From contig NC_081407.1 of NCBI RefSeq assembly GCF_030272615.1, positions 136,588,897 to 136,652,896 on the forward strand: DNA of 64,000 nucleotides, read 5' to 3'. Positions 1 through 10,789 of this stretch are shown piece by piece (the first letter of the stretch is position 1; each line of letters opens with the position of its first letter). Below the pieces are notes generated by a model. The model ran no database searches, was not told the DNA's origin, and saw only the letters and a program-made list of their open reading frames with translations. This stretch comes from Cryptomeria japonica (Eukaryota; Streptophyta; Pinopsida; Cupressales; Cupressaceae). Both the position numbers and the translations under genes were made by a program.

Positions 1-1140
1 AAAAAACATCGAACAACAATCCAAAATGAAGATTGAACTACAAGTATAGCATCTCCTATGCCTGAATACAGTTCTGGTTAAGCTCAATACTGGAGGCCTA
101 AAACCTCTTCCACAAACCAAATTCAATCACCTATGATCAACCAAGTCCTCTTCATATGATTACAACATTGTTCGCATACAAATCATCCCATAACCAATAC
201 CATACATCTTCTCCTATGATCTACAAAGAGATCTTACATCATATTTATACTAACTCGAGACCTAAACAATTAGGTCAGCCACCTAAAAGATAATATAATA
301 AATTCATAACTAAAACCCATAATCTAATGATCAACCAAGTCGACCAAAGACCGAAACAACATAATCAAATCAATGAATCCAACCAGTAACACATCAACCC
401 ACACATTACATAAACTGGTCCATAACCTAGAAGAATAACCACCAGACCTATAATAGGTTGTCATAAGACAAATGAAAAACCACAAACAACTGGAACATGA
501 ACATGATAACCATCAACATCCTAAATCCCTAATAGAAGCCACACCAACATCACTTATGCATAATATCAAAAGATCTTCAACAAAGATCTACCAGTGAAAC
601 CCTCACTGGTAACCAAAAGGCTTACTAGAACAAGTAATAGCTTCTAGATCATCAAATCCCGAACCAACTAAATTTGATACACATTAGGAACACATGAATA
701 ACCAATCCAAACCAATTCCATAGACCAAAGCATACCAAAGCATACTAGATCAACGTGATCTTATCAACCAGAAACCAAACATCCTACCGAGACCAACCAG
801 ATACCGATAAACAACTAAAGCAGCTAGTGTTGACATCAATGCACCACATAATCAATTCCTCCAAATTGCCAACAAACTAGTAGCGATATCTTGTTGGTAA
901 ATGATCCAAATGAGATGTAGTTTGAAAAAAAGAAATATGATCAAGTCTTCAAGTAGAATCCAACTCCACAGGATCTGGTGAGCCAAAACCGGGACACATC
1001 AAAACACACTGAAAGGAAAACTGCAAACTGCAAACAAAATAGAAAGGAAAATGTTTTTTTGGTTGATGCAAGATTGTTGTGAACCAGGGATGCTCCTGCA
1101 TCAAAAAAGATTTTTGTATACTTCAAATTGGTGTAAGTAT
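1..1140. other. No gene seen; A/C-rich sequence
   Basis: I find no reading frame with a recognisable domain here. The plus strand is rich in short words such as accaac and ccagta, a composition resembling the LTRs of the miniature element at 7259-9322, but I could not align the two by eye. It may be an old LTR fragment; that is only a guess. Confidence 0.4.
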
Positions 1141-2560
1141 TAAAAGTTAAAATAATTTACCTCTCAAGTAAATTTGTGCTTAGATTCAGAATTACCCCTT
1201 TGTGTATTTCAAGAAATATGAATTAATGTTAGTTAAGGATTTCCTCAATTCAAGATATAGAGTATGCAAGGCGTTTGAGGATAATCAATCTATGAATAGT
1301 AAAAGGCATATAACACTAGTAAAGGGTGAGGTTATATTAATATTGCAAAGCAAATAGTATAGATGAATTTATTAATATTAAGTTTAAAGATATATTCTAT
1401 TTTGTAAGAACATAATATTAATTAGGATTGAAAGTAAACTTTATTTGAAAACTAAATACTTTTACCAAATCTGAAATCCTTTTAACATAAGACTTGACTT
1501 ATCTTGTGAATCTCAAATCAAGTAATCATATTCTTTTTAAAGACAAAATAAGGTTAGAATCAATTTTCCTAGATTATTGGATCCTTATCCTTATCAAGCA
1601 AATGAGTTTCAAGAAAACTTATCCTATCACCACTTAGAGAATTAAATTGAAATAAGGAAATTGAAATTTATAAGGATATTATTTGTAGAAAATATCTAAG
1701 GATAAAGCTAACATTACTACAAGTGGAAGGAATAGTTAGTTATCTCTTTATAATCTTGCAAAGGTTTAGGCATTAGTTCAAAAGCAACTAGAAGAAGATT
1801 GATTCAAATTATTTAGGAGATTTATTTATATTGGTTAATTAGAAAGTAATTTAGACTCTCTTCTAATCTTAATTTCAAACTTTGGTAAGTAATGTGATTA
1901 TAAATCTTATTGTTAAATAATTCTTCCCTTCAAACAAGTAATTATTAAATTCATTTCCATAAAGTCTTGTTATTTAATAATTTATTCCATTTTATTTCTT
2001 TCAAGAAAATTAGTATCTTTCAAGTATTATGATTCAAATTCAAAGTAAGGTTATCATTTGTAGAAGCTAATAAAAGATAAAATTTATGTTACTTCAAATA
2101 GAAGAATTAAATGAGCTTATAGTTTTTCCCTTCAAACAACTAGGTGTTACACTCATTTCCAAAGTCCTTGTATTTAATCATTTAATTTCATTCAAGCAAT
2201 TTAGTACCTTTCAAGTGTTAGGATTCATACATAAAGTGTAATGACTTTGTTCCAAAACAATTATATCTCGCAAATAATTCAAATCATTTTTCATAAGTTA
2301 TCTTTACAACTATCATAATTTCCAAGCAATTAGTACTTTCATGCATTTAGTTCAAGTTTTAATTATTATCATAGTTTTTCCTTCAAATAAAATACATTTC
2401 CCAAGTATTTTATTTGTTTATGTTCTTTTCAATTATGTAAAATTTATACCTTAGTTTTTAATTTCAAGCATAATTCCTTGTATATAATAATTTTTTTTCA
2501 TAATTGTATCAGTATATTGCTTCATTTAAGATTCATGAATTCAAAGTTAAATCCCTATTT
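1141..2560. other. AT-rich stretch without genes
   Basis: Very AT-rich sequence with no open frame of note. Its only structure is the loose tandem repeat listed separately at about 1921-2470. Confidence 0.5.
1921..2470. repeat. Diverged tandem repeat, period about 200-250 bp
   Basis: The block cccttcaaacaa followed by attcatttcc and then tttaat and tttcaag words starts near 1926, recurs near 2128 (offset about 202) and appears in weaker form near 2380 (offset about 250). The copies differ at many positions, so this is old. It may be the remains of a UTR or satellite-like array. Confidence 0.45.
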
Positions 2561-2754
2561 AGGCAACTAAACAAGAGGAGTTGAAACCAAAAACTAGTAG
2601 CATACGCTATCTATGGTGCCTTTGGATCACACTTACGGGTAATGACATCATGTTGAACTACTACACTTAACGACTAATAAAGCTGCAAGAACGATGTATG
2701 TGGCATAGTCCCTATAAACTGCCGAGTAGAAATAAGGGTCATATGGAAGTTAAA

Positions 2755-2783
2755 ATCCAAGGGGCGTGTAATCCCCCTTGGAT
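2755..2783. repeat. Perfect 10-bp inverted repeat
   Basis: atccaagggg at 2755-2764 is the exact reverse complement of ccccttggat at 2774-2783, with a 9-base loop. It could fold as a hairpin in RNA. No gene is adjacent, and it lies about 230 bp before the LTR-like repeat at 3017. Confidence 0.6.
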
Positions 2784-3016
2784 CGATAATCTAAAAAGAT
2801 AAATTTTAAATGAATTTACATCCTCTTAGTTAAACCTTAGAAAACCCCATTATGGTTAGTTATGTGTGATGTTCTGGAAATTATTTATCTTGATGGAATT
2901 TTGCAGATCATAATGGGTTAAGGGTGATGTATTTAATAGGAAATAGGACCTAGTTGTTTTAGGCCACAAGCATGAGGCCACCTTGAGCCTTTTTTCTATA
3001 GAGCTACCATCATGGG

Positions 3017-4620
3017 TGTAGGCATCCAAAAATGGTCAATGCTTGCAACATCATACTTTAACATATCTATGTGAGCTTATTTTAGGGTTTTCACACCTTA
3101 TTAACATTTTTTCTATGTCACACATTTGATCTTTATCAAATGTCAGCATCTTATCATTATTCTACGCTTTTGTCCTCTGCATTTTTGTTTTTTGTACTTT
3201 TCAATTAGGTCTTGTCAATATCATTTTCAAATTGCAATCTTTGGTCAAAATCAATTTGTCATATCAATTGGACATCATCAATCCTAATTGATGTTGAATT
3301 GGGGTTTTATCCTCAATATTTATCATTGTCAATCATCTTGTCATGTCAATTGGACATCGTCAACCCTTATTGGTGTCAAATTAGGGTTTTGTCCTTGGTC
3401 TTTATCAATTTCAATCAATCTTTAATTAACCATCATCATTTGGATAATCTTATATCCTTGAGTTATCAATCTCTTGTCAATTTGTGACTGATTTCATCAT
3501 TGGTCTTTTGTGTCATTCAACCTTCATCACACCGACCTTTTATCAATCTTGATCGATTTGTCATCGGTCTCAATCAATCAACAAATCTTTGTCAATTTTT
3601 GGATTGATTAGTCATTGATCCTTTGTCTTTTGTCATCAATCAATTTGGTCCTTTTGTCAATCCTTATCATTTTGTAGTTGATCTTCATCAGTTAATCAAT
3701 GTCGATTTCTTGTCATTTTGTCCTTTTGATTGCAATCTTTATCTTTCTTGGCTTCAATTTTGTCACGACCTAATTGTTATCCTTTCATTTCTAATCTATC
3801 TCTTAGAGTTCTATTATTTAATCATTTAATCCTATTAAATTTATTTATCATAGGTCCCTCTTGTCACAATTAAGTGTTTCATTTAATTGGCTAATTATGT
3901 CCTCTTTGTGAATTAATTAATGAATGAATATTTGTTAATTTATTTCACCTAATTTCTAATTTTCAATTTCCTATTTTTAATTTTCTATTTCCACCTATTT
4001 TTGCTAAATTTTCAAATTTTGAATTCCACTAATTATTCCCTCCTAACTTTTCCCACCAATTTCTCCTCTTTTTGTGCTCACTTATGTCATAATCAATGAG
4101 CAAAATTTGTGGCTCATTTTGTCATAAATTAGGTAGCTATTTTGTCTCTCAATCATGTAAAAATTGATGAGCAATTATCGCTCTCAATTTGTCATAAATC
4201 AAAGGGCTATTTCTTCTCTCAATTTGTCATAATTAGTTTGCACAATTTTCTCCCAATTTGTCATGAAATTCTTGTCAATCAATTTGTCACAAATCATGCC
4301 AATTCCTTATTTTGTTGCCCTTTTTGAATCCTCAACAAATTGCCTATAAATTGAGCACTCTTTTCTCAATCATGGCTAACCACAATTCGAGTACCCTCAT
4401 GTTGTCACTTTCACTTTTCAACTTTGCTTTCAATCATGCTTTGCACTTGTAGGTGAAACCCACATAATTTGGAGGCGAAAGAATAACAATGGAGTCCAAG
4501 GAAGGAGATTTCTGCATATGGTTGATGTTTTCATTTTAAAATCTTGTCTTTCTTCCTCTATTGAATGTGATGGGATCAATGTCTTAGCTTGTTATGTTTT
4601 ATGGTTGCATAACTTAGGCT
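3017..4620 (+). repeat. LTR-like repeat, same family as 48554-50806
   Basis: The sequence starts tgtaggcatcc then aaaaatggtcaatgcttg, and the LTR at 48554 starts tgtagacacct then the same aaaaatggtcaatgcttg. The two stay alignable in order through the ttttgaattagg, caattaa...tttaattggcta and cttgtaggtgaaaccc blocks, to about 4620 here and about 49960 there. After that they diverge, and no primer binding site follows this copy. It is therefore a partial or solo LTR of family 2. The right end is approximate. Confidence 0.7.
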
Positions 4621-5000
4621 TTGATGTGTTTTTTTGTTTGTTTTGTTTTTAAGTTTTATTTAGTTTTATTTAGTTTTATTAAATTTACTTTTTAGTTTTT
4701 TTTATTAAGTTTAGTTTTAATTTTTTTTTAAATGTAGTTTTTAATTTTAAGTTAGATTTCTAGAATTAGATTTTTAACATTAGTTTTTAACTTAGATTTT
4801 AATTTTGATTAGATTTTTAATTAGATTTGATTTAGATTTTAATTTTGATTAATTAGATTAATTATAATTTTGTTATTAGATTAGACTTTTAATTTTAATT
4901 TAGATTGGATTTTGATTTTTAGATTAGAATTAGACTTTTAATTTGTTAGGTAGTTTAAACTTTTAATTTTTGCTAATTAGACTAATGTTTAGTTTTGTGT
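4621..5000. repeat. T-rich low-complexity tract
   Basis: The stretch consists mainly of short variants of ttagttttatt and ttttaattttgatt. No reading frame and no element boundary are visible. Confidence 0.7.
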
Positions 5001-6540
5001 CAGTGTGTTTTGGATTTATTTTTGGCAACTAATTTGGGGCTTTTGATGTGTGCAGGTTTGGGGGTTATCATCTTTATGCGTTGAAGACAAACTTTGAAAC
5101 TACTAATGTATTTGGTGTAGGACGCGGCCAAAGAATTTCATCAAAACTGAGTGTTTGTGATTTTTAGAATAGTTGCACACTTCATTTTCTAAGGGTTAAT
5201 GAATACCATGTATGCTATGTTTTCTTTCATTTTTCTTGTATTGGTGAGAGGGAACAATCCAAAGTGGTGATGGGCTAAGGCCAAGCTCTTCCAAACCACT
5301 CTAAATAACTTTGTTTGCAATGAAAGTTGTAAGCAACGGGTGTTGGAATGACATAGTGATGATTAAATTCGCTAGATCTATGCCCACCCGAATGAATTCC
5401 CTAACTAAAAAACTTCTAGCCATCAGTACAAGAGGTCAGACCCCTGATTTCATCTCACAATTTTACAACTCTTAGTAGAGATACAAAGTTCGCCATGGGG
5501 ATTTTTCATGGGAACTGATGCTTGGTTGCCCTGGAGAAGTGAGTGTCGTGGACTAGAGCTAGTGGGGTCAACCATCTAAGTATCCTCTTTGAGTAGGCAT
5601 AGCTGGGAAACCAAGTGAGATCCAATGACTAATGTCCTTGCCAGCCATAGGATTTGTTGTTGAAGGTGCATGATTGTTTTGGGTCAAAGTCAAACAAACA
5701 TCTTGTCTTCTATGCTTGTTAAAGGTTGAATTAAAAATAATTGTCACGAGAGATCATAAACAAAATTGTTTTTCAAAAGTAAACAAGTTTTCAAAGTTCA
5801 AACAACATTCAACAAGTCAAAAACAAGTTTTAATTGTCCAAACAAATTCAAAACAAATTTCAAACAAATTTTTGTTCAAGTATTCATCCAGCAAATTGCA
5901 AAGATTGTATAAACATGGCTTTTCAAAACATTGGACAACCTTGTTTCAACATTCATGTCACTTAGGGCTAGGTTTTGCATAGTTCAACTTAGGTCTTAGG
6001 ACATATTGTCATCTTCCTTCATTTTAGTCCATTTCATTGCAAGCGTCCTCATTTTGCACTTAGGCTTAGATTCATTTTCCTAAGTCTTCATTGCATTATC
6101 ATCATCCCAAAATTAGGTCTTGGCTTAGGTTGCATTTTGCATTCCCAAAGTCATTATTCCTCACAACTCCATATCACATTGGTTTTATCATTGCATACTT
6201 CAAACCCTAGGTCTTTTCTTAGGTTGAAATTGTCAAACATTTGTATTCATATCCTTGGTTCATATCATTTTATCATATCATATCATATCTTGAGACCATA
6301 CCATATTCATATCATATCCTTAGGTCCTTGTCATAATCATTGCCTTCTTGAATTTAGTCTCAAAATTAGGTTTTCCCAAAGTTCAAAGATTCAAATCCTA
6401 AGATTAAACCCTAAGTTGTTGTTAGGGAGTCTTGACCTTGTCCAAAATTTATCCTCTTTGAAGAGGGGAAAATTTAGCAAAGAAAGATTCAATGATATGT
6501 ATTCAAACAAAACACACAAAACACAAAATAACCATTTATA
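5001..6540. other. No gene seen; probable retroelement LTR or UTR sequence
   Basis: No domain can be read in any frame. There is a small run of tatca repeats near 6262-6290 and an area of caaac/caaat words at 5750-5880. It may belong to the LTR-like repeat to the left or to the minus-strand family 1 LTR to the right; I cannot place the border. Confidence 0.4.
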
Positions 6541-7253
6541 ACTTGCTAATTTTACCTTCTCCTTCGAATTGAGCTATAGATGAAGTGAAGAAGTGCCCTT
6601 GTCTCCACTTGATTTGATGAGATCCTCTTGCTTGAATGTGGTGGCTCTCCAAATGTGCACAAAGGATGATAAAATGGATGAAGGATGAATAGATTGAGAA
6701 TGGGATGGATAGACAAGATGGAATGCTAAAATGGCCAAATGAAGGATGAGTGGGAATTTTGCTAGAGTTTGGGTGCTATGGATGATTTTTTAAGTCTATT
6801 TTAACAACATAAACTTGATAACTTGGAGATGGAAAATGAAGGAATGGAGTTTCCAATTTATAGAAGGAGAAGAAAGAAAATGAAGGGATAGGATTGATCC
6901 AAGATGGAGGGTCAATATTGCATGTGAGCCCACACATGGATCAAGGGAGATTGACAAGACAAGTGTGGAGTCCAAGAGATATGCCATAAAGGCATTTCTT
7001 GTCTCCACACTCCTCAAAGTTCATTGGGAAGGCTTCCCAATTCACCTAGGGAAGATAAAAGGAATAAAATATTCCTTGAATGATTAGGAGAAGGAATTAA
7101 AATTTCCTTAAAAGAATGCTCATAGGGATTGGAGGAGTAAAAAGGAATTAAAAATTCCTTGGAGGAAGAGATACCTAGAGGAATATGAGATTTTTAAAAA
7201 TCTCACATTCACCTAGGAAAAGAGCATTTAAGGAAGGTGGTTGGATGAGAGGA
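6541..7253 (-). repeat. Inner part of family 1 gypsy 3' LTR (end undefined)
   Basis: This is the sequence on the left side of the miniature element at 7259-9322. Removing that insertion and one TSD copy would make it continuous with 9328-9806, which ends in a clear LTR terminus. I therefore read it as the inner part of the same minus-strand LTR. The left border at about 6540 is arbitrary because the partner 5' LTR is not in the window. Confidence 0.4.
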
Positions 7254-7258
7254 CAATG
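7254..7258. repeat. Target-site duplication caatg, left copy
   Basis: caatg directly precedes the TG of the left LTR of the miniature element and recurs at 9323-9327 directly after the CA of its right LTR. Confidence 0.85.
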
Positions 7259-8097
7259 TGATACAGTTAAACCCAACCTTGCAGCTTAAAAAATAAACCA
7301 TGCAAAGCATACCGGTAATCGGTAACAAGGTGCCAGGAACAACAAAAAGAACAATCGGTAATAACATAGAACTCATAACTAGTAAACAATGTGAATGAAT
7401 CTTATTATAATATGAAGAGTTATACATGCCACATGATGGATCACTATCCAGGATACAAACAATGCTTACAATGCAATTACAAGTCTACCAATTCTATCCT
7501 AATCTGGACCTTAGCCTTCCGGCCTTAGTCCTACCGGATCAAAATCTCGTTGGTTCTACATCTTTGGTCAATCTCAATGCTATGTCTTAAATCTTCTAAA
7601 TTCTCTCCCTTGTCCTCAAATGATCGCAAACCTCTATATATATACCACCCACAAATAATTACAACTCAATCAAGTTGGCCGAAAGACCAACCGGTACAAG
7701 AAACGTGTAATGGTAACATGTCAACTCAATCACTTAAGAACAATCTCCAAAAAGTAAAAAGATACACAGACCTTCAGAAATAATGGCCAAGGCCCAAAGA
7801 AACACCTCAAATGATCTGCAAGTCACAGAGATCAACCGCAACTTGAAATCATCTTCTCTCAACACATTGCCAGACTAACCGGTAAGAACACATCAACTGG
7901 GACAATACCAGAATCCACATCTTACCAGAATCAAAGCCAAAAGCTATGAAACTTGAAACTGATAATGACCATGATCATAAGGGAATAAGCCCAAAACCAC
8001 AATGCTAAACACTCAAACATGAAGAAATGCCATGCTCTCAAGCAATTCAACTAAAAACTGCCCAACCGGTAAGAACTAGACTAGTGCTTCTACATTA
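7259..8097 (-). repeat. 3' LTR of miniature element
   Basis: Begins tgatacagttaaaccc and ends ctacatta, where the partner LTR ends ctacatca. About 25 bp present near the start of the right LTR are missing here. Confidence 0.8.
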
Positions 8098-8435
8098 GAC
8101 TCTCAAGGTTAATTGAAAAGTGAGTCCCATCACTTGCTCTGGTTTGGCGATTGGTTAGAAGGTACTTGCAACTGCCTGAGGGGATTTGGTGATCTAACCA
8201 CAGCTTTTGGTTGCCTCTCCATGGAGATCTACTAGTCCAAACTACAGCCTACCTCAAATGGTGATCTATTCAAGTCTCCACCCACTAATTGCCTCAAGAT
8301 CAAGCTCTAGGATTGACGGTCTACCTACAAACCTCGCTCTACCTCACATTCAGTGATCTGAACAAGTTCACAAGTTGCCTCAATCTTTTGTCCAACCAAC
8401 CAGTGCATAAACAACACTTTGTCCAACAATAGGTT

Positions 8436-8456
8436 CACGAACCAACTCTGATACCA
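8436..8456 (-). promoter_or_regulatory. Primer binding site of miniature element
   Basis: On the minus strand this reads tggtatcagagttggttc, beginning 2 nt after the end of the right LTR. The core tggtatcagag matches the 3' end of plant initiator tRNA-Met, the usual copia-type primer, and the copia element at 17634 uses the same core. Confidence 0.8.
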
Positions 8457-8458
8457 TT

Positions 8459-9322
8459 TGAGGTAGTCAAGGTAGGGAGACCCAATGAAGGACAACCCAA
8501 CCTTGTAGCTTAAAACATAAACCATGCAAAGCATATCGGTAACTGGTAACAAGGTGCCAGAAACAGCAGAAAGAACAACCAGTAATAACACAAAACTCAT
8601 AACCAGTAAACAATGTGAATGAATCTTATTACAATATGAAGAATTATACATGCCACATGTTGGATCACCATCCAAGATACAAACTATGCTTACAATGCAA
8701 TTACAAGTCTACCGGTTCTATCCTAATCTGGACCTTAGCCTTCTGGCCTTAGCCCTACTGGATCAGAATCTCATCGGTTCTACATCTTGGCTTAATCTCA
8801 ATGCTTTGTCTTCAATCTTCTAAATTCTCTCCCTTGTCCTCAAATGATTCACAAACCTCCATATATATACCACCCACAAATAATTACAACTCAATTAAGT
8901 CGGCCCAAAGACCAACCGATTCAAGAAATGTGCAATGGTAATATGTCGGCTCAATCACTTAAGAACATTCTCCAAAACATAAAATGATGCATAGACCTCC
9001 AGAAATACTAGCCAAGGCCCAAAGAAAAACCTCAAATGATCTGCAAGTCATGAAGATTAACCGCAACCCGAAATCATCTTTGCTCAACACACTACTAGAC
9101 TAACCCGTAGGAACACATCAACCGGGACAATACCGAAATCCACATCTTACCAAAAACAAAACCAAAAGATATGAAACTAGAACATGATAATGACCATGAT
9201 CACAAGGGAATAAAACCAAATCCGTAATGCTAAACACTCAAACATGAAGAAATGCCATGCCCTCAAGTAATTCCACTAAAAACTACCCAATCGGTAAGAA
9301 CTAGACTGGTGCTCCTACATCA
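8459..9322 (-). repeat. 5' LTR of miniature element
   Basis: Begins tgaggtagtc and ends ctacatca, followed by the TSD caatg. It aligns with 7259-8097 throughout. Confidence 0.8.
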
Positions 9323-9327
9323 CAATG

Positions 9328-9806
9328 AGTTGACTTTGTGGCTAATTATGAGGATTAGCTAGTAGCAACTCATTAGAAGAGGGATTAGAAGAATTATTAG
9401 GTGGGATTAGGGCAAGTGGGATTTGTAGGAGTATTTGACTAGGAGAGAGAATGAGTGGAGAGAATTAAAAATTAGAAGAATAATGATAAGTGGGATTAAG
9501 GATGTTTCTAGAAGAATTAATTAGGTTAATGATGGATTAGGAAAAGGTGATTTATAGGAATCACCTAGTTTATCTAATTAAGTGAGATTAATTAATTAAA
9601 GAGAGGATTTAGGAATAATTAATTTTGGGGACTTTGGAAGAATAAAAGTAAATTGATTTATTAAATAAATCAATACTAGACTATGGTTATAGTATTAATT
9701 AAATTCAATTAATATTGAGAAAGATTAGGGATCAGCATAATTAATAAATTAATTATGTGAGACATTTAAATTAATTAATTAAAAATAGTTAATTTAAGTG
9801 TCTACA
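9328..9806 (-). repeat. Start of family 1 gypsy 3' LTR
   Basis: On the minus strand the LTR starts at 9806 with tgtagacacttaaattaac, a typical gypsy LTR start, directly after a polypurine tract. It continues leftwards into AT-rich sequence until the miniature element interrupts it at 9327. Confidence 0.65.
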
Positions 9807-9821
9807 ATTTTCTCCTCTTTT
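9807..9821 (-). promoter_or_regulatory. Polypurine tract of family 1 gypsy element
   Basis: On the minus strand this reads aaaagaggagaaaat and directly abuts the LTR start tgtaga at 9806. That is the position required of the plus-strand primer in LTR retrotransposons. Confidence 0.7.
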
Positions 9822-10789
9822 ACGCAGCGACAAAATTTGGCGATGGGTAAAGGATAGAAGAAAAAAGATGCCCCAGCACAAAGTGCGGGTGGTGTATGCC
9901 CACTCAAGAATTTTTGGGAAATTTTTGAAAACAAATTGGTGGAAAATTCTCGAAAAGAAGAAGGAAGGAGGAGAAGTGACAAGTGAATGAGAAAGAAAGA
10001 TAGAGATGATTGAGAAAATAGGAGAGGAGATAGAAGAAGGGAGAAAATGAAGGGAGTGGGCCCAAAAGAGGGCTCATATAGGCCACACTAGGCCCAATGA
10101 AGGGTCATTGTCACACATTAGCATTGGAGCATTTCAGAGCTTAGAAGAAGAGAAGAAGAGATGGATCGCATTCCCACACATGAGCACCATGCCAAGAGGG
10201 TTCATCACTATGGACCACCGGTACGTACCGTTGACCTCCTTTGTGATTTGATAAATTTAGGGTAGATTTAGGGAAAGAAATGGACTAAGAAGTCTAATGG
10301 GGTGGATGCATCGATCACCATTTCAGCATGCATGCCCATAGGGTAGCATGAGCGCTTGCAAATAGCACAAGTTCTCATGGGTCAGAATGGATAATGGGTG
10401 TTTCGGGGTGGTCAAACGTACTTGGCGCAAGCGCCCATGCTAAGATAGGTTAGGGTTAGGTTGATGGGGAGAAAGGGCTTACGGTGCGAGCGGCCGCCTC
10501 GATCAAGGTCAAGTTACAAGGCTAGGGGAGGTTCAACACATCGGGCTGTGGCATAGCGCGAGCACCACGGGTTTGGCATGAGTGCTGAATGAATCAACAT
10601 GAGGCATTAGGATAAGAGTAAAATGAAAGGTGTGGATATGAAGAATGGTTTAGGAGGAACCATGAATGTCCTAAGAATAGGATAGGGTCCATAATGCTAT
10701 GAGATGACGAAGTGTTTGCTTGGATGCAAGCGGACTTGGGGCCATTGGCATTGAGGGAGAACTGGCCAGCGACCATGAGACTCTATAGG
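9822..10789. other. Family 1 3' region; possible leader of the antisense PMD gene
   Basis: No domain is visible. A plus-strand ATG at 10161 opens a short frame (starts MDRIPTHEHHAKRV) containing ggtacgtacc, a possible 5' splice site, about 60 bases in. This might be a first exon of the PMD pseudogene that follows, but no matching acceptor can be proven. Confidence 0.35.

Larger units (their letters stand above)
7259..9322 (-). mobile_element. Miniature non-coding LTR retrotransposon (TRIM-like), 2064 bp
   Basis: Two direct repeats of about 840-865 bp flank only 361 bp of internal sequence. The outer ends are TG and CA, and a 5-bp TSD (caatg) flanks the whole. The internal edge of the right LTR carries the reverse complement of a tRNA-Met-type primer binding site, so the element points to the minus strand and its 5' LTR is the right one. 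There is no gag or pol; frames in it are short and lack domains. Over a 118-base sample the LTRs differ at roughly one position in ten, mostly by transitions, so the insertion is old. It can only have moved with enzymes from another element. The LTRs are longer than in typical TRIMs. Confidence 0.85.

Noticed and set aside
8436-8456. tRNA gene fragment
   Set aside because: Only the 3' acceptor complement is present, right beside an LTR; this is a primer binding site.
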